Positions 24,860-38,039 of a stretch of 64,000 bases of DNA are shown here, piece after piece. Position numbers and translations under genes: made by a program. The DNA comes from Ampullaceana balthica (lineage: Eukaryota > Mollusca > Gastropoda > Lymnaeidae): the NCBI GenBank assembly GCA_944989445.1, contig CALYLW010000061.1:1054001-1118000 (forward strand), in the 5' to 3' direction. The notes below the pieces were generated by a model. The model was not told where the DNA came from and searched no databases. It was given only the letters and a program-made list of their open reading frames with translations. The number at the start of each line of letters is the position of its first letter. Position 1 is the first letter of the stretch.

Positions 24860-26214
24860 TTTTAATTAGTTTCAGATTAGTTTATATTGGGTTTTCATTA
24901 AACCTGGGAATTATTATCGAATAACTTATGTATTTCACTTACAGACGACAATGCTTTTTCTTTACAAAGCTGCTTAGTTACATAGAAATATTACACTTTA
25001 TCTAGATTTAATAATTTTCGAAGCCATTAAATGCAAATGCTTATACATGATTTCTGAAATAATTTTTTTTTAAAGTGGCTACAAAAAATTCGTAGTTCCT
25101 TAGAGTATCTGTAAAACTAAATTGTGGATAATGTTGAATACCAAATGAAATTAGTGCACCACCAAGGCACACGGGACAGGCGAATATTTATTTGGAAATA
25201 TACAGACTTGAGTATTGTTGAATATTATCATTAGTAAAACGGAATACATTTGTAAGTGTATAACTTGTTGAATGTAAAACCTTAGATTCATTTAGAAATA
25301 TTTAATCATTCTTAGAGTGCGTATGAACTATTTAATAAACACTCCCTTGTCTGCTCAACTGATGGGAAATTACTCATTATCGACTCATATGATATTATTA
25401 ACATTAACCAGTACTTAAAGAAATCTTATTAAATCATTAGCCCCCAAAGTGACCTTTATATCTCGTTTAAAACGCGTTGTTAACAGAACTCCTCAAACAC
25501 CAATTTTAACTTCAGCGATGCCAAGACCGATTACCTATCACGTCAAGGTGTTTTAAAGGGAGACGATTCATATAATCGACTCGGCTAAATGAGCAGTTTA
25601 CACTTGATTGACATAATCAAAGACTAGTTAAAGTTAAAAAAAAGAATTTAATTTAATAGCAAATTTCATGGGAAAGTAAGTCGTCCCCCCCCCTTGAGAA
25701 CTCGCCCCCACCACCACAAATGACCCCAGCTCTCACGTCTGTTCACACAATGATTTTGAGCGGAGACGGATTTTTACCAGAAACTGAAATGTTTTAAATC
25801 AATAATAACTTAGTTTTTTTTAAATGTTGACCTCAATTAAATTGACATTTGAGTTATATAGCGTTCCTTAACTTTTTATGAAACCTGAGACACAGCTAAA
25901 AAAACCGAAGGGACAATACGGAGAAAAAACTGATGAAGGATTTGGACATTACAAATTAAATGTTTAAATTGTGCTATTACAATCTCCAATAACAATAATA
26001 TTCCTTGTGTAACAACTACGTCTTGTGTACTGTGACAGTTGTAGTTCATTCATGTGACACCTCTCAGCAGTAACACCTTTCATTTGTGTGGGAGCCAGGT
26101 TTAAAAAAAGTGTGTGTGTGTTCATCCAAAGGATCATAAAAATTTGACGTAGTTCTTGCGCTTCTCGATTCTATAACGCAACTTTATTAAATACACTAGA
26201 ACAGGGGGGCCATT
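24860..26214. other. Upstream flank of GPCR copy A
   Basis: AT-rich and non-coding. It aligns in patches with the flank of copy B (46478-47770), for example gcgatgccaagaccgattac at about 25515 and 47090. The receptor promoter is presumably here, but no clear core promoter was identified. Confidence 0.5.
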
Positions 26215-26595
26215 AGGACAGGGCGCCACTAGATAAGGATGCCATCAGATCACGGCACCAATGGAGCAGGGTGCCATCAGGACACGACGCCACTAGAGCA
26301 GGGTGCCATCAGAACACGGCCACTAGAGCAGGGTGCCATCAGAACATGGCCACTAGAGCAGGGTGCCATCAGAACACGGCCACTAGAGCAGGGTGCCATC
26401 TGAAAATGGCCAATAGAGCTGGGTGTCATCAGGACACGACGCCACTAGAGCAGGGTGCCATCAGGAGACGGCGCCACTAGAGCAGGGTGCCATCAGGAGA
26501 CGGCGCCACTAGAGCAGGGTGCCATCAGGACACGACGCCACTAGATCAGGGTGCCATCAGGAGACGGCGCCACTAGACCAGGGTGCATCAGAACA
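26215..26595. repeat. 32-bp minisatellite in copy 1, about 12 copies
   Basis: Units of gccactagagcagggtgcca plus tcaggacacggc. The period is 32, or about 29-30 where cgg/cgc is lost. The homologous array in copy 2 is over three times longer. Confidence 0.93.
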
Positions 26596-28560
26596 CGGCG
26601 CCAAAAGAAACAAGATTATAAACAAATTAGGTAGCTAGAAAAAATAAACCGTGATCAGTCTGAGAAGTATGGCAGCAGAGTACGTTGTCATACAGCGGGT
26701 AAATAGATCAGGGGACCATAAGGATAGATTGTCACCAACCGAGGAGTTATCAGCAATTAGTCGCCAATGAAGGAGAGACTGGAGAAGGTGAACAAAAGGA
26801 ACAAAAGGGAACCAATCAAGAGGCTCTTTTGTGAAGGAGGGAAAAAAGACGATGACTGAGCTCGAGTCTTCTTATGGACACTGAATAACGAATCGTTGTC
26901 TTTATCCTTACAGACCACTGTTAAAGATGAGTAATCGGAGAGTGAACTTTTCATTGAACTGCACAAGAAGTGAGTGAACATTTCATTAATTAAATGGCAC
27001 CAACCTGGGGAGACATGAAAGTAGCTGTAATTTCTCTCGACGTAGACTATACATTGTCAATTGTTTAAGGTGGGACATTCGTGTCTGAATCGGGCTTCCG
27101 AGATGTGCCACAATTTTCAAACAAAATTTATAAATACACTAACTATATGTGATTGCTTCGGGCATTATTTCAAGGGCGGCTCTCTTGGTTGAAAAAAATC
27201 CCGTGAAATTAAAAAAAGTGTTTAATTAAAAAATTATTTTTTTAAAACCTAAAAATCAAAGTTTTTGACTAAAACTCGCAACGAGTCTGCCTGAAAAATT
27301 TCAGCTCGATAGGATACTGGGAAGTGGGTTAAAAATCATACATTTTAAACAAAAATTTAACAAAATCATAATACCAACTAGACTCTATTTTACACTGACT
27401 AAAGAGATGTTTTGGCCTGTGTGCATGTTATTGCCGTTTTGTCATATCGTCTACGCAGTAGCGTCACTAGGGGGTGCGAGGGTGACAACATCACAAGGCG
27501 TGACTCCCAAAATATAAAATTATATATTTACCTGATATTTGGCACTCGGAGACTCGAAGAAGGTCTATGGGGTAAGTCGTAAGGGTGGGGGGGGGTGCTA
27601 CCGCACTGGGTGACACCAACCCTAGTGACGCCTCTGTTTCTACGTTAATAAACAAATGTTCGTCGTATGAAATAACGCATGAAGCCTTGGTTTAACATTT
27701 ATTATTATGGAACCGGCTAAAATAGTGACATCATCCTTGTGTATTCTAACCAGTCGGTATTTAAATAAAAGGATTTCTTTTATTGCGATGAACGATTTGA
27801 ATGTTGTTTGTTTCTTTAACTTCCTTGAACTCAGTCATCATCAACCTGATTTTAGGCTCAATCTTAACGGATAAACATTGGTACAGAGCTTAATATTGTT
27901 GATTTTTTTTAATTGGAGTAATTTTGGTTTATATAAGCTGTTTGAAAGGTTTTTAAAAAATAATAATTTCATTGCCATTCTCCTCACGTAGCATCACACG
28001 AAATAGATCGTAGTCGTAGTCGTGAAGCCTTAAGGCATCGTTCGTTAGAGTATAAACAAGATTGTGCAGTACTATTACACTGACAACATTATTCTTATTA
28101 ACACCTCATTTGAGCCCATTAAGTAACGTGTGCAGTTGTTTGGAAACATGGAAACAATTGCGAAGATCACATCAGTTTATTTATTATATAAGTTAATGCA
28201 ATAAACTTTTAAAGCAATAACAAATTAAATGTCATTATTTTCATTCTCGTTGTGTGATATTTTACGTTTGCACTCATTTTATTTTGGTTAATGGTTCATT
28301 TGTAAGAATAATGTCTGCTGAAAAATTGTATTTTTAAAAATTGTTTATTAATGATGATACTGTTTTACGTGTTTTACTAGTTGCACTCTTTCAATTACTT
28401 TCATTGAAATAACAAAGACATTTTTTAGCATTGTCTGTAGGCCTACTTATCAGACAATATGAGGCTCCACACAATTTTGAATCCATTTAGTTAAATTAAG
28501 AGATGCTTTGCCAAAATGTATGTTGAATAATTATTGTTAGGGGATTCACTCGGGTTGGTT
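26596..28560. other. Non-coding stretch of copy 1
   Basis: A fragment with the core of the inverted-repeat family (about 27250-27330, atttcagctcgataggatac) and AT-rich DNA. From 27990 it matches copy 2 from about 49180 (gcatcacacgaaatagatcg versus gcatcacgcgaaatagatcg). Confidence 0.5.
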
Positions 28561-28564
28561 TCCC

Positions 28565-29695
28565 CCTTTTTGGTAGGTCATGGTGTCACCTAGTGTGGTA
28601 GGTCATGGTATCACCCAGTGCGGTAGGTCATGGTGTCAACCAGTGCGATAGGTCATTATGTCAACAAGTGCGATAGGTCATGGTGTCACCCAGTGCGATA
28701 GGTCATGGAGTCACCCAGTGCGGTAGGTCATTATGTCACCAAGTGTGTTAGGTCATGGTGTCACCCAGTGCGGTAGGTCACGGTCTCACCCAGTGCGGTA
28801 GGTCATTATGTCACCCAGTGTGGTAGGTCATGGTGTCATCCAGTGCGGTAGGTCATGGTGTCACCCAGTGCGGTAGGTCATGGTGTCACCCATTGCGGTA
28901 GGTCACGGTGTCACCCAATGCGATAGGTCAGGACGTCACCCAGTGCGATAGGTCATGGAGTCACCCAGTGCGGTAGGTCATTATGTCACCAAGTGTGTTA
29001 GGTCATGGTGTCACCCAGTGCGGTAGGTCACGGTCTCACCCAGTGCGGTAGGTCATTATGTCACCTAGTGCGATAGGTCATTGTGTCACCCAGTGCGGTA
29101 GGTCACGGTGTCACCCAGTGCGGTAGGTGATTATGTCACCTAGTGCGATAGGGTATTGTGTCACCAAGTGTGGTAGGTCACGGTGTCATCCAGTGCGGTA
29201 GGGCATTATGTCACCTAGTGCGATAGGTCATTGTGTCACCCAGTGCGGTAGGTCACGGTGTCACCGAGTGTGGTAGGTCATGGTGTCACCCAGTGCGATA
29301 GGTCACGGTGTCACCCAGTGCGGTAGGTCATTATGTCACCCAGTGCGGTAGGTGACGGTGTCACCCAGTGCGGTAGGTCAGGACGTCACCCAGTGCGATA
29401 GGTCATGGTGTCACCCAGTGCGGTAGGTCATGGTGTCACCCAGTGTGGTAGGTCACGGTGTCACCCAGTGTGGTAGGTCAGGACGTCACCAAGTGCGATA
29501 GGTCATGGTGTCACCCAGTGTGGTAGGTCACGGTGTCACCAAGTGCGGTAGGTCATGGTGTCACCCAGTGTGGTAGGTCACGGTGTCACCAAGTGTGGTA
29601 GGTCATGGTGTCACCCAGTCCGGTAGGTCATGGTGTCACCAGTGTGGTAGGTCATGGTGTCACCCAGTGCGGTAGGTCATGGTGTCAGCCCCTCA
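28565..29695. repeat. 25-bp minisatellite, about 45 copies
   Basis: Units of ggtaggtcatggtgtcaccc plus agtgc with a period of 25 and frequent cgata/cggta and cacgg/catgg variants. The matching place in copy 2 (about 50690) has no array, so it arose or expanded only in copy 1. Confidence 0.95.
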
Positions 29696-30079
29696 CAATT
29701 AACCCCATAAGCCTCCCCCTGTGCCAGATAACGGGAACATACATCATTTTACCATTTGGTGTCACCCCTTGTGATTGTGTCACCGGTGCGGTCCGCACGC
29801 CCTAATGACGCCTCTGATTGTTTATTTCAAAGATAAATATATACCTTTCCCGTCAATGTCTATCGACTCCAACCCCACCCCTTTTAATTCTGTTAAATGT
29901 ATTCCAACTGTGTCCAAACTATTTTGTTGACGTTATTCATGACAGCCCCCTTCAGGTTTTGTTTTTACGGTACAATGTTAAAATGTGTGACGTTGCACAC
30001 GATCTCTTGTTTCACAAACTATCTTAAGAACGCCCCCTCTTCAAGGCTTGGTGTTACTTATTATCGACGCCCCTGTTTA

Positions 30080-30587
30080 TGTAATACAGGGTTGATAGTG
30101 TAATTACTTTTTTAATTTTTTTTTCTTAACGAAATTGAAACCCCTTACATTCAAGGAACAATTGTATGCAGATGACAATAGCAGCATTAATTTATTTTTT
30201 TTATTGAAAAAAGTTCCCCCACCTCTTCAAGTTTCTTTTGTTCACTCAGCGCTGTTTGAGACTAGCTATGAAGCGCGCTTCGATAGCACACTTTTTAGTA
30301 ATGAAATAATAGAATGTAGAAATTCTTCATTTAGTGAGAGTAGCTTTAGTTGACTTCCGGAAGTAGCCGTATTTGCTTTTGCTAGTGTTATCGCTCGATT
30401 GGCGAAGTATTGTAGTTTTTACGGATTTATTTTTCATTTTAAGATGTGATTTTGCTATACTTTTTTTTAAAGTACTTAACTGCATGTAAAAATAGTAATA
30501 AACTCAATACGGAATTTGAATACACAAAATACCCATTCTTATCCTAAAAGATAAACACAGTATGACAATAACAATATAAATACACCA
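30080..30587. other. Non-coding stretch
   Basis: AT-rich. No gene, splice pair or named repeat recognised. Confidence 0.4.
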
Positions 30588-31495
30588 GCGTATTACCCGT
30601 CAAAAATGACGGAAGTTTTCCGCTGAAATCTATTTATTTTATAAAAGATGCACTCTTTTAGGGCGCCTACGGCGCCGAACTTTTTCAAAAGCCCAACTAA
30701 CTTGCCCTTGTTTGATAAATACGAACTATTAACCTTTCTGAAATGTACACAAAGTATTTTATAATAGGGGTTGTATGGCACCTAGGCGACCCCTTTGTTT
30801 TTTTATTTCGTAATTAACCATCGTCAAATCCTCTGTTTACATTATTCCCTTTTCCAAAATTAAAATATGAGCGAAAACAATGACGTCAAATAATATTTTT
30901 TTACAGCGCATCTTTAATTTGCACACCTTTTGATGCATTGGTGCAGTAATTTGGTTTTCCCTGCTTTCTAAAATTAGTAGCGTCAGGACTGACAGACACT
31001 ACTTGCGTGACAATTGCAAATTATATAGTTTACTAGCGTCCACCCGTCAAAAATGACGGAAGTTTTCAGCTGAAATCTATTTATTTTATTAAAAATGCAC
31101 TTTTTAATAAGGGCGCCTACGGTGCCGACCTTTTTCAAAAGCCCAACTAACTTGCCCTTGTTTGATAAATACGAACTATTAAACTTTCTGAAATGTACAC
31201 AACGTATTTTATAATAGGGGTTGCAGGGCCACTACGGCGCCCCCTTTGTTTTTTTATTATTTTATAATTAACCATCATCAAATCATCTTTTTACATTGAT
31301 CCCTTTTCCAAAATTAAAATATTAGCGAAAACAATGACGTCATATAATATTTTTTACAGCGCATATTTAATTTGCACACCTTTTGATGCTTTGGTGCAGT
31401 AATTTGGTTTTCCCTGCTTTCTAAAATTAGTACCGTCAGGACTGACTGACAGACACTACTTTCGTGACAATTGCAAATTATATTGTTTAATTAAT
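30588..31495 (-). mobile_element. Two head-to-tail Helitron-like copies
   Basis: Both read cccgtcaaaaatgacggaag, gggcgcctacggcgcc, tttgcacaccttttgatgc and then gacaattgcaaattatat on the plus strand (30588-31030 and 31033-31490). The second starts at a ctag (31033). Both share their body with the Helitron-like element at 22179 but lack its gcggcgta hairpin. Confidence 0.7.
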
Positions 31496-31959
31496 TTTAC
31501 GCATTTTTAAAACATTCATAACCAGTTGATCGCAATAAACGTGAAATCATTACAGGACTGAGGCAGATGTTTCAAGAAAACCTTATGGGGCTTTAAACGT
31601 TATAATTATTTTTTATTGCTATATTTTATTTTCTGCTTCAGTTGCATATATATAATGGACTATTTTACAACATGATGGAATATTTTTGATAAAAAATCTC
31701 GCTTTTAGTGCAAGATTGCAGGTCTTACCGAGAGGAAGAAAAGTGCAATATATTTAAACACTTTTAAACAATAATAAAATGTAATATAAAAATTCCAGCA
31801 ACAGTATAAAATCAAACAGGAGTATTTAGAGGAAGAATCTACCCTCATCTTCTAAACAGAAAAGGAATACAAAGATTCGATTTGTTGAAAAGCTAAACAA
31901 TCTCACACGGATGCCGACAAACCGTCAACTTCTTGGAAACTTCACTTTTCTGTTTAATA

Positions 31960-32240
31960 GCGAGAAATGGCGACTGGGTCGAATTAAAATTTTGATTACG
32001 GATATATAATTGCTGTGGAGGGAAATTCTAGACTTTCCACTATTATCCAGCGCACTCATCAGAAAGAAACTCAATAGTCTGATTGATCTATATGACAAAA
32101 ACAAAAAGAAACCTTTTCAACATTTAAATCTCTAATAAAAATGCAATACTAAACACAAACCATAGATAAGCGTAGGACGCAATAATCTTCTGTATAGAAG
32201 GAGCGTCTGTAAACAGATAAGATAAGATAAGATGTCATCA
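31960..32240 (+). mobile_element. LINE 3' end with (GATAA)n tail
   Basis: A short coding end, LSSALIRKKLNSLIDLYDKN, is followed by the shared tail: ataagcgtaggacgcaataa, tcttctgtatagaaggagcg, tctg and gataagataagataag. Confidence 0.65.
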
Positions 32241-33055
32241 ACGTTAATGGAGAGTGGAAAAGCATAGAGGATAAAGAGCTCTACCAGAGGCAAGTTAAGA
32301 GTGGAGGAAAGATTGGTTAGTCAAACAAGCCCCTTTGGAATCAATCCACCCAAGAAAACGAATCCGACTATCAAAAACGCAACATCAAGCCAGCTCTTCT
32401 CAATCACAACCCACACAAACACATAAAACTGTCTCAGAATCTTCAGAGTAAAACTGATGGAGGAGTTTCATGCGAAATCGAGAAATTTGAATGTTTAAAT
32501 CTGAAGTTCATAGGAAAAAATATGTTTTAAACATTTCTTGTACATTTTCTACTGCTCTGTATCTCATTTGTTAATAAAGGTTATTTAGTTATTAGTTTAA
32601 CTCGTTTGACTATTGCTAAAAAAAACATGTCCTTTTAAAACGAAAAAAAACAAACTTTTTTTTTCGAAAATGTGGGTGAACTTTTTAAAAAAAAATCTAA
32701 AATGCAATTGATATTCTTCAATTACACATAAAGTTACATCGATTGCAAGTGGTTTCATAATTTTTTTTTGTCATCACCCTGGGTGTCCAAATTCCGGTCC
32801 GCGGGCCTACACTGACCCGTGAAGCAATTTTAAATGACCCGCGGGCTCATCTGAAATAATTAATTGAATAACGTATTTTTTCTTTCCCAAAATTAAATTT
32901 ATAATGAAAGTCGAAATTTTGTACCGTTTTGATTACGTCAATGGTGGCGAAAATGGATAATATTGTATTGTTTACCAGTTACTAGACTTTCAGTCTTAAA
33001 GACTAACAAGGGGAAAATATTTATTTGCTTCTGTTTGTTCTGACGTCAATGACGT
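32241..33055. other. Non-coding stretch ahead of a hAT fossil
   Basis: No gene recognised. A possible hAT edge lies at 32775-32840 (gtccaaattccggtccgcgg). Confidence 0.4.
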
Positions 33056-34150
33056 TAAATTATCAGTAAACAATCTCTGTATTTATTACTGATGGTGCAC
33101 CTGCCATGACTGGGTAGTTGACTAGCAAACCGTGTCAATATCAAAGTCAGCAAAGAGTCTGGCAAAGATTTTAATCTTCACTGTATCATACATAAACAAG
33201 TTCTTTGTGCCAAACACCTTTGATGTGATCGCGTCCTTAAGCCTGTGTTAAAGGCTATTAACTCTATTCGCTCTAAAGCCCTTGTTTCACCGCCAGTTTC
33301 AACAGTATCTTCTTGACATCCAGTGAGAATTCGAAGATGTTGTGTATCACAATGGTATAAGATGGCTAAGTGGGGAGGGGGGGACAGCACTTCAGCGCTT
33401 CTACGCATTTAAAAAGAAATTGAGCAATACTTGGAAGATAAGGAAAAATCAATTCCAGAACTATCTAATACTGCTTGCCTTGCAGATTTTGAAATTTTAG
33501 TTGATATTATATAAAAAGACTTCTAAACCTTCTTAACACAAATCTTTAGGGCACAATTCAGTGGTAAGCCAATTATATTCACATATCAAGGCCTTTGGAA
33601 ACAAGCTGCAACTTTTTCAAAAGTATCTATTTTAAATGCAGCCTAATAACACACATTTCCCCTCACTACGGGAAATCATGACAAGTTTTCAAGAAAGAAA
33701 CTTCAATGAGCAAATGCATAGGTATGTTGCATATATCACATCCCTGGCTGATGAATTTCAAAGATGCTCTCAGGATATGCATCTATTGAAAAGGAAAACA
33801 TGTTGTGGTTTTTTGTTCACCTTTCTCTTTAGACCCTGATAATACTGCAGGCAATCTGCTGCTGGAACTCATTGAGCTGCAAACTGATGCTTAATGTCGC
33901 AGCAGACAACAGTTTTCTCTCACTTACATTTACCGTCAGCTGCATGGATAAAGAGAGATTCAAAGAAAATCGAACTTTTGATAATTAAATGCTCAGCTTG
34001 TTTGGCTCGACATACTTCTGTAAGCAGACATTTTCAGTTATGAATTTTAACAAGAACCCTGTGAGGATCAGAATAAGTGACTCTAGCCTACGTGATAACA
34101 TACGTATCAAAACCAGTGGCATTGAGCCCGACATAAACTATTTACTACAT
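33056..34150 (+). pseudogene. Decayed hAT transposase (ZBED5/GTF2IRD2-like)
   Basis: Broken frames give a TDGAPAMTG motif, HCIIHKQVLCAKHL and, at the end, LSLFGSTYFCKQTFSVMNFN followed by RIRISDSSLRDNIRI and GIEPDINYL. These match the catalytic-domain and C-terminal dimerisation motifs of hAT transposases. Many stops make it non-functional. Confidence 0.78.
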
Positions 34151-34179
34151 TCAAGATCTCAGTTTCACCCTTCACACTG

Positions 34180-34235
34180 TGGCGTAGCTAGACATTTTGC
34201 CGCCCGGGGTGGTCTCCAATTTGCCGCCCTTTTAA
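34180..34235 (+). mobile_element. hAT-like terminal fragment
   Basis: gtggcgtagctagacatttt plus gccgcccgggg resembles one hAT element terminus. No partner end is seen. Confidence 0.4.
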
Positions 34236-34660
34236 AGGGCCGTACATAAATGACGTCACGCACCTGGGGGGGGGAGTCATACATTTGTGACGATGAATGA
34301 CGAGGGGGGGGGGCGTGTTTAAGAAATCTGACGTCAAGTCAAAACGCCCAACTTTAAATAAAATTTCCACTTAAATATTTGATTACTGACACTTTATTTA
34401 ATGACGTTTATGTAAAACGCTTGTTACGATATTAGAGTGCAGCCTTACACTAAAAACATACTTAATTGACAAAAATTTGATTTGAAACATTCTCATTTTC
34501 TAATAGGAATTACGGCTTTTAAGGTGGGGTGGGGGGTGTCAAAGGTTTGTGACGTCATATTGAAGAAGGGGTCTAAGTTTTTGTGACAACGTGTGACGAA
34601 GGGGGAAGGGGTGTAAAATCAGCTAAAATCGCGTGACGTCATTTAAGGACCCCTTTAGTC
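34236..34660. mobile_element. MITE, second subfamily of the GGGCCGT family
   Basis: It starts gggccgtacataaatgacgt and ends gcgtgacgtcatttaaggac, with G-rich and C-rich subterminal tracts. It is related to the elements at 41326-41750 and 57234. Confidence 0.7.
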
Positions 34661-34769
34661 GATTAAAAGGTGGTTTTTTATAAATTAATAAACATGAATA
34701 AATAATTCTAATTGAAACGAAGTAAAGGTGGGGAACATGTTAATCATAAATAATATAAAAGCCCAAGTG

Positions 34770-37700
34770 GCTCACTCATTGGATGTGGAACGCTGATGAT
34801 GTACAACAGTCTATAGCAGTTTTAAAAAATCGTGTGGTGATTAGCGCTGTAAAAATATTTAATATGACGTCATTGGTTGATCTTATATTTAACACAAGGT
34901 GTGCATCAAAAGGTGTGCAAATTAATTACAAATTAAAGACGCGCTGTAAAAAATATATTATATGACGTCATTGCTTTAGCTTATATCTTAATTTTGGAAA
35001 AAGGGAACGATGTAAAAATAGGATTTGATGATTTATAATTATAAAATACTTTGTGTACATTTCAGGAAGTTTAATATTTCGTATTTATCAAACAAGGATA
35101 AGTTACTTGGGGTTTTGACAAAAAAAGTGGCGTACTTTATGGACGGCCCCTATAAAAATACTTTGTGAACATTTCAGCAAGTTTAATTTTTGCTTATGAA
35201 TAAGGTGGGCGCCGTAGGCGCCCTAAAAGAAGTGGGCGCCGAAGGCGCCACGGCGCCCCGGAACAATCTAGTCATATATATATTTACGCTCAATTATGTA
35301 GCCTAACGCTAAGGGAATTCACTCTGCATTTTTTTAAATTTTGTGTTTTAAGCAGTGCAGATTGGCTCAAATAGTTATTTTTTGGTGCAGTAATTTGGTG
35401 CGCTGCTTTCTAAAATTAGTTTAAAAATCGTGTGGTGATTAGCACTGTAAAAATTATTAAATAAATACTTTGTTTAATTTGCAGGAATATTTCGTATTTA
35501 TCATACAGGGATAAGTTACTTGGGCTTTTGACCACACAAAAAAGTGGGCTCCGTAGGCGCCCTACAACCTCAATTTAAAATTACTTTGTGTACATTTAAG
35601 GTACGTTAATATTACGTATCTATCATACAAGGATCAAACATGGACATGACTTTCTCACTCCGTCAGCTACAAGAGAAATGTCGGGAGCAACAGAAACCCA
35701 TCTTCATTGCCTACATAGATTTAACGAAGTCATTTGACCTGGTCAGCCGCAAGGGTCTGCTACGTATATTGGAAAAAATAGGATGTCCGCCGCGGCTTCT
35801 CTCCATCCTCGAGTCCTTCCACACCAATATGCACAGCACAGTGCTCTTCGATGGTGCCACCTCAGAACCCTTCCCAGTTTGTAGCGGAGTCAAACAGGCT
35901 GTGTACTGGCTCCAACACTCTTTAGTATCTTTTTCTCGATGCTATTGCGACATGCTTTTGAGGTATGCTCCGAGGGTGTCAACATTCATACCAGGACGGG
36001 TGGAAACCTATATAATATCAGCCGGCTCCGTGCGAAGAGCAAATTGGAAAATGTATTAATCAGAGAGTTGCTCTTCGCGGATGACGCAGCCCTTACCTCA
36101 CATACAGAGGCAGGACTCAAACTGTTGGTCAATAAGTTCTCAGAGGCATGCAATGATTTTGGTTTAACGATTAGCCTCAAAAAGACCAACATTATGAGAC
36201 AAGGCACTGACCGCCTTCCAGCAATCTCCATTGAGGGAAACACCTTGGACGTCGTCGATGATTTCACCTACCTTGGCAGTAACATCACAAGCACACTCTC
36301 CCTGGATAAGGAAATAGGAACCAGAATCGGCAAGGCCGCATCATTAATGTCTAGGCTGAATCAAAGAGTGTGGAACAATGCGCAGCTCACAGATAGGACG
36401 AAAATTACTGTGTACCAGGCCTGCGTGCTCAGCACACTCCTCTATAGCAGTGAGTGTCTGGACTACCTACGCCAAGCAAACAAAGCAGCTCAATAGCTTC
36501 CACTTACGATGCTTGCGTAGGATTCTACGCATCAAGTGGCAGGACAAGATCACCAATGTTGAGGTACTCAGAAGAAGCCATATGCTGAGTATGCACTCAA
36601 TTCTGAGTGAGAGGCGCCTGCGGTGGTTAGGTCATGTCCACAGGATGAGCTCGGAGCGCATTCCTAGAGCCATGCTTTACGGTGAGCTGGCAACCGGTAA
36701 GAGAAAAAGAGGTCGCCCCTGCTTGCGCTTCAAGGAAGTCTGCAAGAAAGACATGTCATTGGCACAGATAGACTATAAAACGTGGGAGACTCATTGCCGA
36801 GGAGCGCACCTCCTGGCGGGCAAAAGTGCGTGAGGGCATTCATGTCGCGGAAGCATCCCTCATAGCTTTGAGTGAAGAGAGAAGGGCCAGGAGAAAGGGC
36901 AGGAGGGGCAGAGGAGCAGGAGTACACGCCATCGTCCCATGAGGACGGACGGTTGCCATACATACATACATATCATACAAGGACAAGTTTGTTGGGCTTT
37001 TGAAAAAAGTGGGCGCCGTAGGCGCCCTAAATAAAAGTGGGCGCCGCAGCACAACCTATATTATATACATACTTTGTGTACATTTCAGGAATATTTCGTA
37101 TTTATCATACAAGGATAAGTTACTTCGGCTTTTGACATAAAACATTTTTTTTTAAAAACTATTAGAAAATACTTAGTGTACATTTAAGAAACTTTAATAT
37201 TACGTATTTATCATACCAGGACAAGTTAATTGGACTTTTGAAAAAGGTGGGCACCGTAGGCGCCCTTAAAAAAGGGGGCGCCGCAGCACAAACTAATCAT
37301 CATATATATAACATATTTAAGCTCTATTATGTAGCCCAACGCTAAGGGACATCACTCTGCTTTTTTTTAAAAATTGGATAATCATTTTGGTTTCCAGATT
37401 AACATTAAACACCCTCCACACTATTATTAATAATTGAACAATTTCATGCGGACGTTCGATAAGAGTTATTTTTGGTGCAGTAATTTGGTGCGCTGCTTTC
37501 TAAAGTTACTTTAAAAATCGTGTGGTGATTAGCACTGTAAAAAATATTATATACATACTTTGTGTACATTTCAGGAATATTTCGTATTTATGATATAAGG
37601 ATACGTTACTTAAGCTTTTGCAGTAAAAAAAAACAAAAAAACTCTATTATAAAATACTTTGTGTACATTTAAGAACGTTTAATATTACGTATTTATCATA

Positions 37701-37780
37701 CAAGGACAAGTTAGTTGGGCTTTTGAAAAAGGTGGGCGCCGCAGGCACCACGGCGCCGCAGCACAAACTAGTAATTATAT
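34770..37780 (+). mobile_element. Cluster of Helitron-like copies interrupted by a LINE
   Basis: Repeated plus-strand blocks contain ggtgcagtaatttggtgcgc, tttgtgtacatttcaggaa, tatttatcatacaagga and gggcgccgtaggcgcc. Ends of the form CTAG|T occur at 35269 and 37772. At least four partial copies are stacked, probably by repeated insertion or local duplication. Confidence 0.7.
35634..36971 (+). pseudogene. 5'-truncated LINE (reverse transcriptase) with 12-bp target duplication
   Basis: The target duplication atcatacaagga lies at 35622-35633 and 36972-36983. The element ends in (CATA)n. Shifting frames encode reverse transcriptase from the first catalytic motif (PIFIAYIDLTKSFDLVSRKG), through FADDAAL (the YxDD-type box), FTYLGSNIT, RRLRWLGHVHRMSSERIPRA and RGRPCLRFKEVCKKDM, to a basic tail. 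At least three frameshifts break it. Clade not assigned. Confidence 0.87.
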
Positions 37781-38039
37781 AAGCAGTAATAAAAGGGGCC
37801 GCATAAGATGATATACCTATACACACATTTATAAAAATAAACGATAACTTTTTTAAAGGCGACAAGAAAGTTACTGAGGTCGCAGGTAGCCTCATGAGAC
37901 AAAATTATATTCCAAATTTACACCCAAAACACATTACCAAACAAAGAAACTGCATACATTAGTATGTAAGCATATTTATAAATTTTACTTTCATATAAAA
38001 AATCGTGTATTATGCTATCAAAATTTAAATTATTTGTAA

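Noticed and set aside
28565..29695. CRISPR-like look of regularly spaced repeats
   Set aside because: Units are contiguous with no unique spacers, and this is a eukaryotic genome with introns.
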